From positions 4,960,501 to 5,024,500 of the forward strand of contig NZ_CP009429.1 of the NCBI RefSeq assembly GCF_001314325.1: a stretch of 64,000 nt of DNA, in the 5' to 3' direction. This document shows positions 41,103-50,952 of the stretch, piece after piece. This DNA is from Sphingopyxis macrogoltabida (GTDB lineage: Bacteria; Pseudomonadota; Alphaproteobacteria; Sphingomonadales; Sphingomonadaceae). Each line of letters starts with the position of its first letter. Position 1 is the first letter of the stretch. The translations under genes were made by a program, and so were the position numbers. The notes below the pieces were generated by a model, which saw only the letters and a list, made by a program, of their open reading frames with translations, did no database searches and was not told the DNA's origin.

Positions 41103-42626
41103 TCAGAAAAAGCCAAGCTTTTTCGGGCTGTAGCTCACCAGCAGATTCTTCGTCTGCTGATAATGGTCGAGCATCATCTTGTGATTCTCGCGCCCGATGC
41201 CCGACTGCTTGTAGCCGCCGAACGCCGCATGCGCGGGATAGGCGTGATAGCAGTTGGTCCACACGCGCCCGGCCTTGATCGCGCGGCCGAAGCGGTAGCA
41301 AGTGTTGGCATCGCGGCTCCACACCCCGGCGCCGAGGCCGTAGAGCGTGTCGTTGGCGATTTCGAGCGCTTCGGCATCGTCCCTGAAGGTCGTCACCGAA
41401 ACGACGGGCCCGAAAATCTCTTCCTGGAAGATCCGCATCTTGTTGTGGCCCTTGAGCACGGTCGGCTGAATATAATAGCCATCCGCAAAGGCGCCGCCGA
41501 GCTCGGCCGCCGCGCCGCCGATCAGCACTTCGGCGCCTTCCTGCCGTCCGATGTCGAAATAGGAGAGGATCTTCTCGCGCTGTTCGGACGAGGCCTGTGC
41601 GCCGATCATCGTCGCGGGGTCGAGCGGGTTGCCCTGCACGATCGCCTCGACGCGCTGCAGCGCGCGCTCCATGAAACGGTCATAGATTTTCTCGTGGATC
41701 AGTGCGCGGCTCGGGCAGGTGCAGACCTCGCCCTGATTGAGCGCGAACATCACGAAACCCTCGATCGCCTTGTCGAAATAATCGTCGTCCTCGCGCAGCA
41801 CATCCTCGAAGAAGATGTTCGGTGACTTGCCGCCGAGTTCGAGCGTGACGGGGATCAGATTCTCGCTGGCATATTGCATGATCAGCCGGCCCGTGGTCGT
41901 CTCGCCGGTAAAGGCGATCTTGGCGATGCGGTTCGACGAGGCGAGCGGCTTGCCCGCTTCCAGCCCGAAGCCGTTGACGATGTTGAGCACGCCCGGCGGC
42001 AGCAGGTCGGCGACCAGTTCGATCCACACCATGATCGACGCCGGGGTCTGCTCGGCGGGCTTCAGCACGACGCAATTGCCCGCGGCGAGCGCCGGAGCGA
42101 GCTTCCAGCAGGCCATCAGCAGCGGGAAGTTCCACGGGATGATCTGGCCGACGACGCCCAGCGGTTCGTGGAAATGATAGGCGACGGTGTCGTCGTCGAT
42201 TTCGCCCAGCGAGCCTTCCTGCGCGCGGATCGCGCCGGCGAAATAGCGGAAATGGTCGATCGCCAGCGGCAGGTCGGCGGCCATCGTCTCGCGGATCGGC
42301 TTGCCGTTGTCCCACGTTTCGGCGGTCGCGAGCTTCTCCAGATTCGCTTCCATGCGGTCGGCGATGCGATTGAGGATCAGCGCGCGTTCGGCGACCGAGG
42401 TGCGGCCCCACGCGTCCTTCGCGGCGTGTGCGGCATCGAGCGCCGCCTCGATATCGGCGGCGTCCGAGCGCGCGATCTGGCCGACCGGCTTGCCGGTGAC
42501 CGGCGAGATATTGTCGAAATAGCGGCCCGAACGGGGGGCGACGAACTTGCCGCCGATGAAATTGTCGTAACGATCCGCAAACGGTGCCCGCAGCGTCGCG
42601 GCGCGGTCCTGAACCAAGGCGTCCAT
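41103..42626 (-). CDS. NAD(P)-dependent aldehyde dehydrogenase (AldB/acetaldehyde type)
   Basis: 507 aa from ATG at 42626, with a Shine-Dalgarno in GAAGAGGACAG. ALDH landmarks: [33 protein letters not shown], the NAD-binding FTGETTTGR, catalytic Glu in [12 protein letters not shown], catalytic Cys in [11 protein letters not shown], and [32 protein letters not shown] at the C-terminus marks the AldB/ExaC branch, which oxidises acetaldehyde in ethanol metabolism. A perfect inverted repeat lies about 110 bases upstream, near the end of its likely regulator. Confidence 0.95.
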   Translation of the reverse strand: MDALVQDRAATLRAPFADRYDNFIGGKFVAPRSGRYFDNISPVTGKPVGQIARSDAADIEAALDAAHAAKDAWGRTSVAERALILNRIADRMEANLEKLATAETWDNGKPIRETMAADLPLAIDHFRYFAGAIRAQEGSLGEIDDDTVAYHFHEPLGVVGQIIPWNFPLLMACWKLAPALAAGNCVVLKPAEQTPASIMVWIELVADLLPPGVLNIVNGFGLEAGKPLASSNRIAKIAFTGETTTGRLIMQYASENLIPVTLELGGKSPNIFFEDVLREDDDYFDKAIEGFVMFALNQGEVCTCPSRALIHEKIYDRFMERALQRVEAIVQGNPLDPATMIGAQASSEQREKILSYFDIGRQEGAEVLIGGAAAELGGAFADGYYIQPTVLKGHNKMRIFQEEIFGPVVSVTTFRDDAEALEIANDTLYGLGAGVWSRDANTCYRFGRAIKAGRVWTNCYHAYPAHAAFGGYKQSGIGRENHKMMLDHYQQTKNLLVSYSPKKLGFF

Positions 42627-42737
42627 ATGTCTGTCCTCTTCCCAAATGCAGCGCCGAATCGGGACCGGCGTTGTCGGGGGCGAACATTTCACCCGCGCCG
42701 CGCAAACGAAAGCCGCCGGGATCGCGGGGCAAGCCAA

Positions 42738-42759
42738 CCTGTCTCGCTGCCGAGACAGG
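42738..42759. promoter_or_regulatory. Operator-like inverted repeat upstream of the aldehyde dehydrogenase
   Basis: CCTGTCTCG (42738-42746), CTGC, CGAGACAGG (42751-42759): a perfect 9-bp inverted repeat, of core CCTGTC-N10-GACAGG. It is between the regulator stop (42769) and the dehydrogenase start (42626). The same core recurs upstream of the regulator at 43809-43832. Confidence 0.6.
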
Positions 42760-42768
42760 TCGCGCCGG

Positions 42769-43722
42769 TCAGCCGCGCAGCCCCGCGCGCGCCATGCGGC
42801 GATAGAGCGTCGCGCGCCCGATGCCGAGCAGCCGCGCCGCCTCGCTGGCATTGCCGCCCGCCTGCGCCAGCGCCTGGCGTAGGATCGTCCGGTCGGCCTG
42901 TTCGAACGACGGTGCGGCCTCGCCGCCCATCAGTTGCGCCACGGGGCGCGGGCGTTCGAGCATCGCGTCGGTGACGCCCAGCCGCTGACGCGCCGCACGG
43001 CTGGCGCCGATCACCAGATCGTCGCGGTCGGCCGCCAGCAATTCCCAGCCGGCGGGCGCGTCGCCGAGGAAGATGATCCGCGCGCCCTCGAAATGGCGGC
43101 AGAAATAGTCGCGCTCGATCCGCCGCGCCGCGTCGCGGACCAGCGCGCCGACCGCCTCGGCCATCGCCGGGCCATGGTCGTCGCGGCAGCTCGACACGTC
43201 GAGCGCCGCGATCAGCCGCCCGTGCGGGTCGTGCACCGGGGCGTCCATGCAACTGATGTCGATGTTGCGGCTCGCGAAATGCTGGTCGCGGTGGATGATC
43301 ACCGGCTTGTCCTCGAACAGGCAGGTCCCGATGCCGTTGGTGCCCTCCTCGGCCTCGCCCCAGCGGCCGCCGGTGACCAGCCCCGCCTCAGCAAAACCGC
43401 CCTCGTCGCCGTCGCCGATCCGATGGTCGAGGATCGCGCCGCTCGCATCGCTCAGAAAGACGCCGCAGCCCGACCGCCCGACCGCGCGGAACATCTGGTC
43501 GAGCACCGGGATCGCCACCGCCAGCAGCGGTTCGTGCGCCTCGCGCCGCTCGGCGATCGCGCGCGCATCGAGCAGCTCGCGCTTGCCTTCGGATGCGGGG
43601 TCGAGCCGGTGGTGCAGCGCCGAGCGGCACCACGACGCCGCGACCGGCGACACCGCCGCGCGGCGCGGCGAGCGCACCGTGTCGAACACCTGTTCGGCGT
43701 GCTGATGGGATGCCTCGGTCAT
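42769..43722 (-). CDS. AcoR-like GAF-Fis regulator lacking the AAA+ domain
   Basis: 317 aa from ATG at 43722 (GAGAGG upstream; earlier ATGs at 43743-43740 possible). N-terminal part resembles AcoR-type activators: [51 protein letters not shown] in a GAF domain and [21 protein letters not shown]. The C-terminus is a Fis-type HTH ([33 protein letters not shown]). The central sigma-54 AAA+ module of AcoR (GAFTGA, Walker A) is entirely absent, so it cannot drive sigma-54 promoters by ATPase action. It is probably a regulator of the adjacent dehydrogenase. Confidence 0.88.
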   Translation of the reverse strand: MTEASHQHAEQVFDTVRSPRRAAVSPVAASWCRSALHHRLDPASEGKRELLDARAIAERREAHEPLLAVAIPVLDQMFRAVGRSGCGVFLSDASGAILDHRIGDGDEGGFAEAGLVTGGRWGEAEEGTNGIGTCLFEDKPVIIHRDQHFASRNIDISCMDAPVHDPHGRLIAALDVSSCRDDHGPAMAEAVGALVRDAARRIERDYFCRHFEGARIIFLGDAPAGWELLAADRDDLVIGASRAARQRLGVTDAMLERPRPVAQLMGGEAAPSFEQADRTILRQALAQAGGNASEAARLLGIGRATLYRRMARAGLRG

Positions 43723-43808
43723 CGATCCTCTCGCCGCCATCATGCGCTTTACCGCCGCCAGCGTCAAATCGGGTCGCGATCCGCCGCCTGCGCAATGCGC
43801 GGCTGCTC

Positions 43809-43832
43809 TCCTGTCTGCCAGGCCGGACAGGA
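43809..43832. promoter_or_regulatory. Second CCTGTC-N10-GACAGG site, upstream of the GAF-Fis gene
   Basis: TCCTGTC (43809-43815), ten bases, GACAGGA (43826-43832). The core and spacing equal the site at 42738. It lies 87 bases upstream of the regulator start on the minus strand, suggesting autoregulation. Confidence 0.5.
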
Positions 43833-43902
43833 TATGGCGTGGTGGAGGAACGGAGGAAAGAAGTTTGTTTCTGCTTTATTCTCTTTGAGCGAGGTCCATG
43901 CT

Positions 43903-44418
43903 TTAGTCGACGAGAAGCAAATCCTCGATGAACAGCGACACCAGCATCGCTTGGCTGCTTACGCCTGCCTTGGCGTAGATCTGGCTGAGCTGAGACCGCA
44001 CCGTGCCGGGCGCGGCGCCGCGCAGCCGAGCGATCTCGGCAACGTCACATCCTTTCAGCGCAAATAGAGCAACCTCCCCCTCCCCCGGCGTCAGGTCCCA
44101 TTCGTCGAAGCGCATGGCGATATGCTCGGCAAGCGCGCCGCGTGCATTGGCAAGTGCCGTCTCCTTGCGGTTCAACTCGGCGGTCAGGCGCCGGATGTAG
44201 CGCGAGCCCATGACGACGCCCCCGAGCAGCGCCATCGCGACGATGCTTTCCATCGCTATTCCGATGCTGAGTCCGTCGCGCGCCTGCACGATCATATCGT
44301 CGATACCGTCGACGAGGAAATAGACCGCGGCAACCGCCTGCAACGCCACGATCAGGATCGGCGCGAAAAGGCTTTGATCCGATGTCAGGCGCAAGGCTCT
44401 ACTGTTCGCTGGCGGCAT
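43903..44418 (-). CDS. Membrane-anchored LuxR-type regulator
   Basis: 171 aa from ATG at 44418. Two hydrophobic helices lie at about 17-38 (LFAPILIVALQAVAAVYFLVDGI) and 52-70 (GIAMESIVAMALLGGVVMG), followed by a charged linker and a LuxR/GerE helix-turn-helix at about 105-165: WDLTPGEGEVALFALKGCDVAEIARLRGAAPGTVRSQLSQIYAKAGVSSQ. A LuxR DNA-binding domain tied to the membrane without a receiver is unusual. No clear Shine-Dalgarno. It is divergent from the COG4705 gene, 108 bases apart, and probably controls it. Codon and base use look less GC-rich than neighbours by eye. Confidence 0.85.
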   Translation of the reverse strand: MPPANSRALRLTSDQSLFAPILIVALQAVAAVYFLVDGIDDMIVQARDGLSIGIAMESIVAMALLGGVVMGSRYIRRLTAELNRKETALANARGALAEHIAMRFDEWDLTPGEGEVALFALKGCDVAEIARLRGAAPGTVRSQLSQIYAKAGVSSQAMLVSLFIEDLLLVD

Positions 44419-44526
44419 AGGACTTTCGCTTACCTCACTGGATTTAAGCGCCTGCTTATAGGCGGGAAGGCGCCGGCGGCCTAGCTGTCGAGCGATCCCC
44501 GAAACCCTGACAAGGAGTATTCGCAA

Positions 44527-45294
44527 GTGTCGGATTCGTTCAAATCCACGATGACCAAGGTCCCGGCAGTGACATTGGGCTTTTGGGTCATCAAGATATT
44601 GGCAACGACGTTCGGCGAAACCGCCGGCGACACCGTCAGTATGTCGATGAACCTTGGCTACCTCGTCAGCACGGCGATCTTCGCGACACTGCTGCTGATC
44701 CTCGTTTGGGCTCAGATCAAGGCGCGGCAGTTTCACCCGTTCCTCTATTGGGCAACGATCATCGCTTCGACCACTGCGGGTACGACGATGGCGGACTTTG
44801 CGACCCGATCGCTCGGTATCGGCTACCCCGGCGGATCGTTGTTGCTGCTGGGAACGGTCCTCGCTTCGCTGGCGATATGGCATCGGGCGCTCGGTACGAT
44901 TTCGGTAAGCTCCGTGTACGAACCGAAAGCGGAAATCTATTATTGGTTGACGATCACCATGTCGCAGACGCTGGGGACGGCGCTGGGCGACTGGGTCGCC
45001 GACGGGTCGCTCGGTTATCTGGGATCCGCGGTACTATTCGGTGCGCTGCTCGTCGCATTGGCGCTTGCCTATCGTTACACCGCTGTGAGCCGCGTCGGCC
45101 TGTTCTGGGCGGCTTTCATCCTCACCCGACCGCTGGGCGCCGTCGTAGGCGACTTCCTCGACAAGCCCATCGATCATGGTGGCCTCGAACTCAGCCGGGC
45201 GGGCGCATCGCTCGTGCTCGGCCTCGCGATCGCGGTCCTGATCCTGGCCCTTCCGAAGCGCGGCGCCAGCCGGGAGCTCCGGCATGCGGCGTGA
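44527..45294 (+). CDS. COG4705 multi-pass membrane protein
   Basis: 255 aa from GTG at 44527, with AAGGAG nine bases before. About eight helices. Four repeated units share a small-residue pattern ending in Asp: ATTFGETAGDTVSM, STTAGTTMADFATR, SQTLGTALGDWVAD and TRPLGAVVGDFLDKP. That internal repetition is the hallmark of COG4705, membrane proteins of unknown role, whose buried acidic residues suggest ion or proton handling. It overlaps the next gene by 11 bases, so the two form an operon, divergent from the LuxR gene. Confidence 0.85.
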   Translation: MSDSFKSTMTKVPAVTLGFWVIKILATTFGETAGDTVSMSMNLGYLVSTAIFATLLLILVWAQIKARQFHPFLYWATIIASTTAGTTMADFATRSLGIGYPGGSLLLLGTVLASLAIWHRALGTISVSSVYEPKAEIYYWLTITMSQTLGTALGDWVADGSLGYLGSAVLFGALLVALALAYRYTAVSRVGLFWAAFILTRPLGAVVGDFLDKPIDHGGLELSRAGASLVLGLAIAVLILALPKRGASRELRHAA

Positions 45295-46051
45295 TGACCT
45301 GCGGCGCCGTGTCTGGCGAAGGGCTGTCGCCCAACTGTTTATCGCAATCGTGCTGATGGTCCCCACCGCCGCCTTCGCCGGGCCCCCGTTCATGACCGAC
45401 GACCCGGAGCCGACGGAGGAGGGGCATTGGGAAATCTACGGACCGCTGGTCGAAATCGAAGGGCGCGGTAAAGATTTCGGCGGCGCGACGGGTATCGAGA
45501 TCAACTATGGGGCGGCGCCGGATCTTCAGGTCACCGCCGGGCTGCCAATCGGCTTTGAGCATGACAATGCGGGCTGGTGCTGGGGCTCCGGCGACTTGGA
45601 GCTTTCAGCGAAATATCGCTTTTACCACGATGAAGAGGCCGGACTGTCGGTCGCGGCGTTTCCGGGTGTGACGCTGCCGACGGCCAGCAACGGCATGGGC
45701 AACGGTAAAGTCACCGCGCTGCTTCCTGTCTGGCTTCAAAAGGATAGCGACGACTGGTCGCTGTTCGGTGGCGGGGGGTATGCAATCAATCCCGGCGCCG
45801 GAAACCGCAACTATTGGACGGGCGGAGTCGCGGTTACCCGGCGCATCGACGATCGACTGCTGCTTGGCGTGGAGGCCGATCGCCAGGGCGCCGATGCTGT
45901 CGACGGGCGCGCCACGACGAGCCTCGGTATCGGGGCGATCTATCAATTGAAGGCGCCTTTCCGCATTCTCGCGTCGGGAGGACCGACGTTCGTCGACGGC
46001 GGCGGCGCGGCCGGTTTTCATACCTTCGTTGCTCTCGGCCTCGACTTCTGA
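45284..46051 (+). CDS. Exported beta-rich, probably outer-membrane protein
   Basis: 255 aa with signal peptide MRRDDLRRRVWRRAVAQLFIAIVLMVPTAAFAG (about 33). Body: PPFMTDDPEPTEEGHWEIYGPLVEIEGRG, then alternating strands GIEINYGAAPDLQVTAGLPIGF and LELSAKYRFYHDEEAGLSVAAFPGVTLPTAS, ending TFVALGLDF, an aromatic C-terminus as in outer-membrane barrels. It recalls transporter-like MetA/phenol-pathway barrels. It overlaps the COG4705 gene by 11 bases, and so is likely co-regulated by the membrane LuxR protein. Confidence 0.75.
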   Translation: MRRDDLRRRVWRRAVAQLFIAIVLMVPTAAFAGPPFMTDDPEPTEEGHWEIYGPLVEIEGRGKDFGGATGIEINYGAAPDLQVTAGLPIGFEHDNAGWCWGSGDLELSAKYRFYHDEEAGLSVAAFPGVTLPTASNGMGNGKVTALLPVWLQKDSDDWSLFGGGGYAINPGAGNRNYWTGGVAVTRRIDDRLLLGVEADRQGADAVDGRATTSLGIGAIYQLKAPFRILASGGPTFVDGGGAAGFHTFVALGLDF

Positions 46052-46061
46052 ATGGCGCGCA

Positions 46062-46616
46062 TCACGGGGCCTTGCGCCACTCCCCCAGCCCCAAATCCCC
46101 AATCTCCCACGCCCCGATCCGCCAGCGCACCAGCCGCAGCGTCGGATAGCCGACCGCGGCGGTCATGCGGCGGACCTGGCGGTTGCGGCCTTCGGTGATC
46201 GTCAGTTCGATCCAGCTATCGGGCACGCTCTTGCGGTATCGCACCGGCGGGTCGCGGTCCCAGAGCCGGGGCGGGTCGATGCGACGCACCGCCGCGGGGC
46301 GCGTCGGGCCGTCGTTGAGCGTGACGCCGCGGCGCAGCGCCTCGAGCGCCGCCTCGTCGGGCTCGCCCTCGACCTGCGCCAGATAGGTTTTGGGCGTCTT
46401 GTGCTTCGGCGACGAAATCCGCGCCTGCAGCGCGCCGTCGTCGGTCAGGATCAACAGGCCCTCGCTGTCGCGATCCAGCCGCCCCGCCGGATAGACGCCG
46501 GGCACGTCGATATAGTCGGACAGCGTCGCGCGCGGCCCATCCGCGCTCTCTGTCATCCCCTTGTCGGTGAATTGCGACAGCACGCCCCACGGCTTGTTGA
46601 ACAGGATCGTCGTCAT
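46062..46616 (-). CDS. Pseudouridine synthase, RluE/RsuA family
   Basis: 184 aa. No S4 domain, as in RluE. Catalytic loop [20 protein letters not shown] supplies the Asp; [19 protein letters not shown] opens the protein, and [28 protein letters not shown] closes the fold. It isomerises a uridine in 23S or 16S rRNA. Start 46616 overlaps the upstream oxidoreductase stop as ATGA, so the two are coupled. Confidence 0.93.
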   Translation of the reverse strand: MTTILFNKPWGVLSQFTDKGMTESADGPRATLSDYIDVPGVYPAGRLDRDSEGLLILTDDGALQARISSPKHKTPKTYLAQVEGEPDEAALEALRRGVTLNDGPTRPAAVRRIDPPRLWDRDPPVRYRKSVPDSWIELTITEGRNRQVRRMTAAVGYPTLRLVRWRIGAWEIGDLGLGEWRKAP

Positions 46617-48226
46617 GGCATCAAACTCCGCGCCACGGCCTCGGCGACCTTGATGCCGTCGACCGCCGCCGACAAGATGCCGCCGGCATAACCCGCGCCC
46701 TCGCCCGCCGGGAAAAGCCCCGCGGTGTTCAGGCTCTGAAAATCGTCGCCGCGGGTGAAGCGCACGGGCGAGGAGGTGCGCGTCTCGACCCCCGTCATCA
46801 CCACGTCGGGATGGTCGTATCCCGCGATCTGGCGCCCGAACACCGGGATCGCCTCGCGCATCGCCTCGACCGCGAAATCGGGCAGGCAGGCGGCGAGGTC
46901 GGTCGGGGTCACGCCGGGGCGATAGGAGGGGACGACGCTGCCGAGCTCGGTCGACGGACGTCCTTTGAGGAAATCGCCGACGCGCTGCGCGGGGGCGCGA
47001 TAGTTCGATCCGCCCGCGACGAAGGCGAGCGATTCCCAGTGCCGCTGGAAGGCGATGCCCGCCAGCGGATCGCCGGGATAGTCGCGCGCGGGGTCGATCG
47101 CGACGACGAAGCCCGAATTGGCGTTGCGTTCGTTGCGCGAATATTGGCTCATGCCGTTGGTCGCGACGCGGCCCTCCTCCGACGTCGCGGCGACGACGGT
47201 GCCGCCGGGGCACATGCAGAAGCTGTAGACGGTGCGCCCGTTCCGGCAGTGGTGCGAGATATGATATTCTGCGGCGCCCAATATGGGGTTGCCCGCGTCG
47301 GCGCCGAAGCGCGAGGCGTCGATCCACGATTGCGGATGCTCGATGCGCACCCCGATCGAAAAGGGCTTCGCCTCGACATGCACCCCCGCCGCCTGCAGCA
47401 TCGCGAAGGTGTCGCGCGCGCTGTGGCCGATCGCCATGACGACGCGGTCGGCCTCGATATACTCGCCACCCGCCAGGTGCACGCCCTGGACGCGGCGCTC
47501 GCCCGCGCCGTCACTGGCGATGTCGAGCCCGTCGACCTTGTGCTGCCAGCGATATTCGCCGCCCAGCCCCTCGATCGTCTCGCGCAGGCTTTCGACCATC
47601 GTCACCAGCCGGAAGGTGCCGATATGCGGGTGCGCCTCGGTCAATATTTCGGGCGGCGCGCCCGCCTTGACGAATTCGGTCAGCACCTTGCGGTCGAGGT
47701 GCCGCGGGTCCTTGATCCGGCTGTAGAGCTTGCCGTCGGAGAAGGTGCCCGCGCCGCCCTCGCCGAACTGGACGTTCGATTCGGGGTGGAGCACGCTGCG
47801 CCGCCACAAATCCCATGTATCCTTGGTGCGCTCGCGCACGACCTTGCCGCGGTCGAGAATGATCGGGCGGAACCCCATTTGCGCGAGGATCAGCCCGACG
47901 AACAGCCCGCACGGCCCCGCGCCGACGACGACCGGGCGCTTGATGCCTTTGGGTGCTTGCGTGATGAATTTATACGCGGTGTTCGGCGTCTGCTGGACAT
48001 TGCGGTCCTTGCGGAAGCGCGCGAGCACCGCGCCCTCGTCCTTCACATTGACGTCGACCGAATAGATCAGCTTGATGTTCGTCTTGTCGCGCGCATCGTT
48101 CGCGCGGCGCGCGACGACGTGGCGGATCAGCTCGCGTGGGCTGATGCGCAGCCGCCTGCAGATCGCGGCGGGCAAATCCTCCGGCGCATGGTGCAGCGGC
48201 AAGGTCAGTTCGGTCAGGCGAAGCAT
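46613..48226 (-). CDS. NAD(P)/FAD-dependent dehydrogenase (COG2509)
   Basis: 537 aa. An N-terminal ferredoxin-like region (1-85) precedes the Rossmann FAD motif [20 protein letters not shown] and the Cys-rich [18 protein letters not shown] with FAD-linked [23 protein letters not shown]-terminal [22 protein letters not shown] binds the flavin ring. COG2509 proteins are uncharacterised but often associated with fatty-acid or tRNA/cofactor enzymes. It overlaps the pseudouridine synthase; a link to RNA is possible but not shown. Confidence 0.92.
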   Translation of the reverse strand: MLRLTELTLPLHHAPEDLPAAICRRLRISPRELIRHVVARRANDARDKTNIKLIYSVDVNVKDEGAVLARFRKDRNVQQTPNTAYKFITQAPKGIKRPVVVGAGPCGLFVGLILAQMGFRPIILDRGKVVRERTKDTWDLWRRSVLHPESNVQFGEGGAGTFSDGKLYSRIKDPRHLDRKVLTEFVKAGAPPEILTEAHPHIGTFRLVTMVESLRETIEGLGGEYRWQHKVDGLDIASDGAGERRVQGVHLAGGEYIEADRVVMAIGHSARDTFAMLQAAGVHVEAKPFSIGVRIEHPQSWIDASRFGADAGNPILGAAEYHISHHCRNGRTVYSFCMCPGGTVVAATSEEGRVATNGMSQYSRNERNANSGFVVAIDPARDYPGDPLAGIAFQRHWESLAFVAGGSNYRAPAQRVGDFLKGRPSTELGSVVPSYRPGVTPTDLAACLPDFAVEAMREAIPVFGRQIAGYDHPDVVMTGVETRTSSPVRFTRGDDFQSLNTAGLFPAGEGAGYAGGILSAAVDGIKVAEAVARSLMP

Positions 48227-48269
48227 TGCCCGCCTTTAGGGTGCAACCCGGCAGGGGGAAACGGGATTC

Positions 48270-48303
48270 AAAAGAAAAGGGACGGTCATCGCTGACCGCC
48301 CCC
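48270..48303 (-). terminator. Rho-independent terminator of typA
   Basis: On the minus strand GGGCGGTCA (48301-48293) pairs with TGACCGTCCC (48288-48279, with a G-U pair) around a 4-base loop and is followed by TTTTCTTTT (48278-48270). It begins 8 bases after the typA stop. Confidence 0.8.
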
Positions 48304-48310
48304 TTGATCT

Positions 48311-50143
48311 TCAGGCCGCTTCCTTCTTGCGCGACGCCTTCTTGCGCTCGTGCGGATCGAGCAGCGCCTTGCGGATGCGGATATTCTTCGGAGTCACTTC
48401 GACCATCTCGTCGTCGTCGATATAAGCAATCGCCTGTTCGAGCGTCATGCGCTTCGGCGGGGTCAGGCGGATCGCGTCGTCCTTGCCCGTCGAACGGAAG
48501 TTCGTGAGCTGCTTCGACTTCATCGGGTTGACTTCGAGGTCGTCGGGCTTGGCATTTTCGCCGATGATCATGCCCTCATATAGCGCCTCGCCGGGCGAGA
48601 CGAACAGGATGCCGCGCTCTTCCAAGGGGCCGAGCGCATAGGCGACGGCTTCGCCATTGCCGTTCGAGATGAGGACGCCATTCTTGCGGCCCTCGATCGT
48701 GCCTTTGTACGGGCCATATTTCTCGAACAGCCGGTTCATGATCCCGGTGCCGCGCGTGTCGGACAGGAATTCGCCGTGATAGCCGATCAGGCCGCGCGAC
48801 GGGCCGCTGAAGGTGATGCGCGTCTTGCCGCCGCCCGAGGGACGCATGTCGGTCAGGTCGGCCTTGCGGATCTGCATCTTCTCGACGACCGTGCCCGAAT
48901 GTTCGTCGTCGACGTCGATGACGACGGTTTCATAGGGTTCGGTACGCTTGCCGGCTTCGTCTTCGCCGTACAGCACCTTCGGGCGGCTGATGCCGAGTTC
49001 GAAGCCTTCGCGGCGCATCGTTTCGATGAGCACGCCGAGCTGGAGCTCGCCGCGGCCCGCGACGTCGAAGCTGTCCTTGTCCGCGCTTTCGGTGATGCGG
49101 ATCGCGACGTTCGTCTCGGCTTCGCGGAGCAGGCGGTCGCGGATCATGCGGCTCGTGACCTTGCTGCCCTCGCGGCCCGCCATCGGGCTGTCGTTCACGG
49201 CGAAGCGCATCGACAGCGTCGGCGGGTCGATCGGCTGCGCGGCGATCGGCTCGCTGACGCTGGTGTCGGCGATGGTGTTCGCGACGGTCGCGTTGGTCAG
49301 GCCCGCGATCGCGACGATGTCGCCCGCTTTCGCTTCCTCGACGGGGACGCGGTCGAGACCGCGGAACGCGAGCAGCTTCGAGGCGCGGCCGGTTTCGATG
49401 ACCTTGCCGTCCATGTCGAGCGCGTGGATCGGCTGGTTGACCTTGACGGTGCCCGACTGGACGCGGCCGGTCAGGATGCGGCCGATGAAATTGTCGCGGT
49501 CGAGCAGGGTCGCGAGGAAGGTGAAGGGCGCGTCTTCGTCGAGGCCCGGGGTCGGGACATGGCTGACGATCGTCTTGAACAGCGGCTCGAGCGTACCTTC
49601 GCGCGCATCGGGGCTTTCCGAGGCATAGCCGCCACGGCCCGAGGCATAAAGGATCGGGAAGTCGAGCTGTTCGTCATTGGCTTCGAGCGCGAGGAACAGC
49701 TCGAACACTTCGTCGAGCACTTCGGCGGCGCGCGCATCGCTGCGGTCGATCTTGTTGACGACGACGATCGGCTTGAGGCCGAGCGCGAGCGCCTTGCCGG
49801 TCACGAACTTGGTCTGCGGCATCGGGCCTTCGGCGGCATCGACGAGCAGGATGACGCCGTCGACCATGCTCAGGATGCGCTCGACCTCACCGCCGAAGTC
49901 GGCGTGGCCCGGGGTGTCGACGATGTTGATGCGCGTCTGGTCGGCGCCTTCGCCCCATTCGACCGAGGTGCACTTGGCAAGGATGGTGATCCCGCGTTCC
50001 TTTTCGAGGTCGTTCGAGTCCATCGCGCGCTCTTCGACGCGCTGGTTGTCGCGGAAGGTGCCCGACTGGCGGAACAGCTGGTCGACGAGGGTGGTCTTGC
50101 CATGATCGACGTGGGCAATAATGGCGATATTGCGCAGAGACAT
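48311..50143 (-). CDS. typA: Ribosome-binding GTPase TypA/BipA
   Basis: 610 aa. G domain: G1 [11 protein letters not shown]2 RGITI (in [12 protein letters not shown]), G3 DTPGHADF, G4 [13 protein letters not shown]-like domains III and V follow, then the BipA-specific C-terminal domain with [11 protein letters not shown] and SKQLTNFR. It aids late 50S assembly and stress adaptation. Complete. A terminator follows directly; upstream 185 bases hold the palindrome in front of the cyd regulator. Confidence 0.96.
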   Translation of the reverse strand: MSLRNIAIIAHVDHGKTTLVDQLFRQSGTFRDNQRVEERAMDSNDLEKERGITILAKCTSVEWGEGADQTRINIVDTPGHADFGGEVERILSMVDGVILLVDAAEGPMPQTKFVTGKALALGLKPIVVVNKIDRSDARAAEVLDEVFELFLALEANDEQLDFPILYASGRGGYASESPDAREGTLEPLFKTIVSHVPTPGLDEDAPFTFLATLLDRDNFIGRILTGRVQSGTVKVNQPIHALDMDGKVIETGRASKLLAFRGLDRVPVEEAKAGDIVAIAGLTNATVANTIADTSVSEPIAAQPIDPPTLSMRFAVNDSPMAGREGSKVTSRMIRDRLLREAETNVAIRITESADKDSFDVAGRGELQLGVLIETMRREGFELGISRPKVLYGEDEAGKRTEPYETVVIDVDDEHSGTVVEKMQIRKADLTDMRPSGGGKTRITFSGPSRGLIGYHGEFLSDTRGTGIMNRLFEKYGPYKGTIEGRKNGVLISNGNGEAVAYALGPLEERGILFVSPGEALYEGMIIGENAKPDDLEVNPMKSKQLTNFRSTGKDDAIRLTPPKRMTLEQAIAYIDDDEMVEVTPKNIRIRKALLDPHERKKASRKKEAA

Positions 50144-50277
50144 GCGGATTTGAGCCTTAATGGAAGGAGGCAGCGCTCGTGGCGCCGCGAAACGCCGCGC
50201 CCCTAACAGAAGCGATGCTGCGGCGCAACGAAATTGCCGAAGTTGGCAAAGGTGTCACGCAGCGTAGGGTGGCGCGC

Positions 50278-50303
50278 GAAGTTTCAATAATTATTGAAAC
50301 TTC
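50278..50303. promoter_or_regulatory. 26-bp perfect palindrome upstream of the GbsR-cydAB operon
   Basis: GAAGTTTCAATAA (50278-50290) followed directly by TTATTGAAACTTC (50291-50303), with no spacer. It lies 26 bases before the GTG start of the regulator, so it is positioned to block that promoter. GTTTCAATAATTATTGAAAC is the inner 20 bases. Confidence 0.7.
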
Positions 50304-50328
50304 AGAAATTATCCTGTAGGAGGGTCGC

Positions 50329-50952
50329 GTGGAACCGTCCTCCGCCCCCGACTCTCTATCTCCGCCGTGCCGGCTCTCCCCGCTAGCGCAGGCGTTCGTC
50401 CTGCATTTCGGCGAGATGGGGAGTCGCTGGGGGATCAACCGCACGGTCGGGCAGATCTATGCGATGCTGTTCCTCGCCGAGGTGCCGCGCCATGCCGAGG
50501 AGATCAGCGAGGCGCTGAGCCTGTCGCGCGGCAGCGTGTCGATGGGATTGAAAGAGCTCGCAAGCTGGAAGCTCGTCCAGCTCCGCCACCTGCCCGGCGA
50601 CCGGCGCGACTATTATGAAACGCCGCGCGACGTCTGGGCGATTTTCCGCACGCTGGTCGAGGAGCGCAAGAAGCGCGAGATCGACCCGACGCTGACGACG
50701 CTGCGCGGGCTGATGATGGAGCCCGCGGCCGACCCCGCCGACCGTTTCGCGCAGGCGCGCATGGCCGCGATGCACGAACAGATCGAACTGCTCACCGACT
50801 GGTACGACGAGATGCAGCGGCTCGACACCGAACGGCTGCTCCAATTGCTGCGTCTCGGCGAACGTGTGGTAAAAGCGCTCGAGTTCAAGGACCGGATGCT
50901 CGGCCGCGGGAAAGGCCAGGGTTTGAAGGAGATCGACGATGGACGCGATTGA
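50329..50952 (+). CDS. GbsR/MarR-type winged-helix regulator of cydAB
   Basis: 207 aa from GTG at 50329, behind TAGGAGGG. The HTH lies at about 20-95: QIYAMLFLAEVPRHAEEISEALSLSRGSVSMGLKELASWKLVQLRHLPGDRRDYYE, with the wing DRRDYY as in GbsR/MarR. The C-terminal half is a helical dimer domain (about 110-200). It overlaps cydA by 14 bases and abuts a 26-bp perfect palindrome, so it probably represses itself and cydAB. The signal (oxygen, redox, sulfide or other) is unknown. Confidence 0.92.
   Translation: MEPSSAPDSLSPPCRLSPLAQAFVLHFGEMGSRWGINRTVGQIYAMLFLAEVPRHAEEISEALSLSRGSVSMGLKELASWKLVQLRHLPGDRRDYYETPRDVWAIFRTLVEERKKREIDPTLTTLRGLMMEPAADPADRFAQARMAAMHEQIELLTDWYDEMQRLDTERLLQLLRLGERVVKALEFKDRMLGRGKGQGLKEIDDGRD

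Noticed and set aside
42626..42737. Sigma-54 (-24/-12) promoter for the aldehyde dehydrogenase
   Set aside because: No GG-N10-GC pair with the TGGCA/TTGC context found on the minus strand; the regulator also lacks an AAA+ domain.
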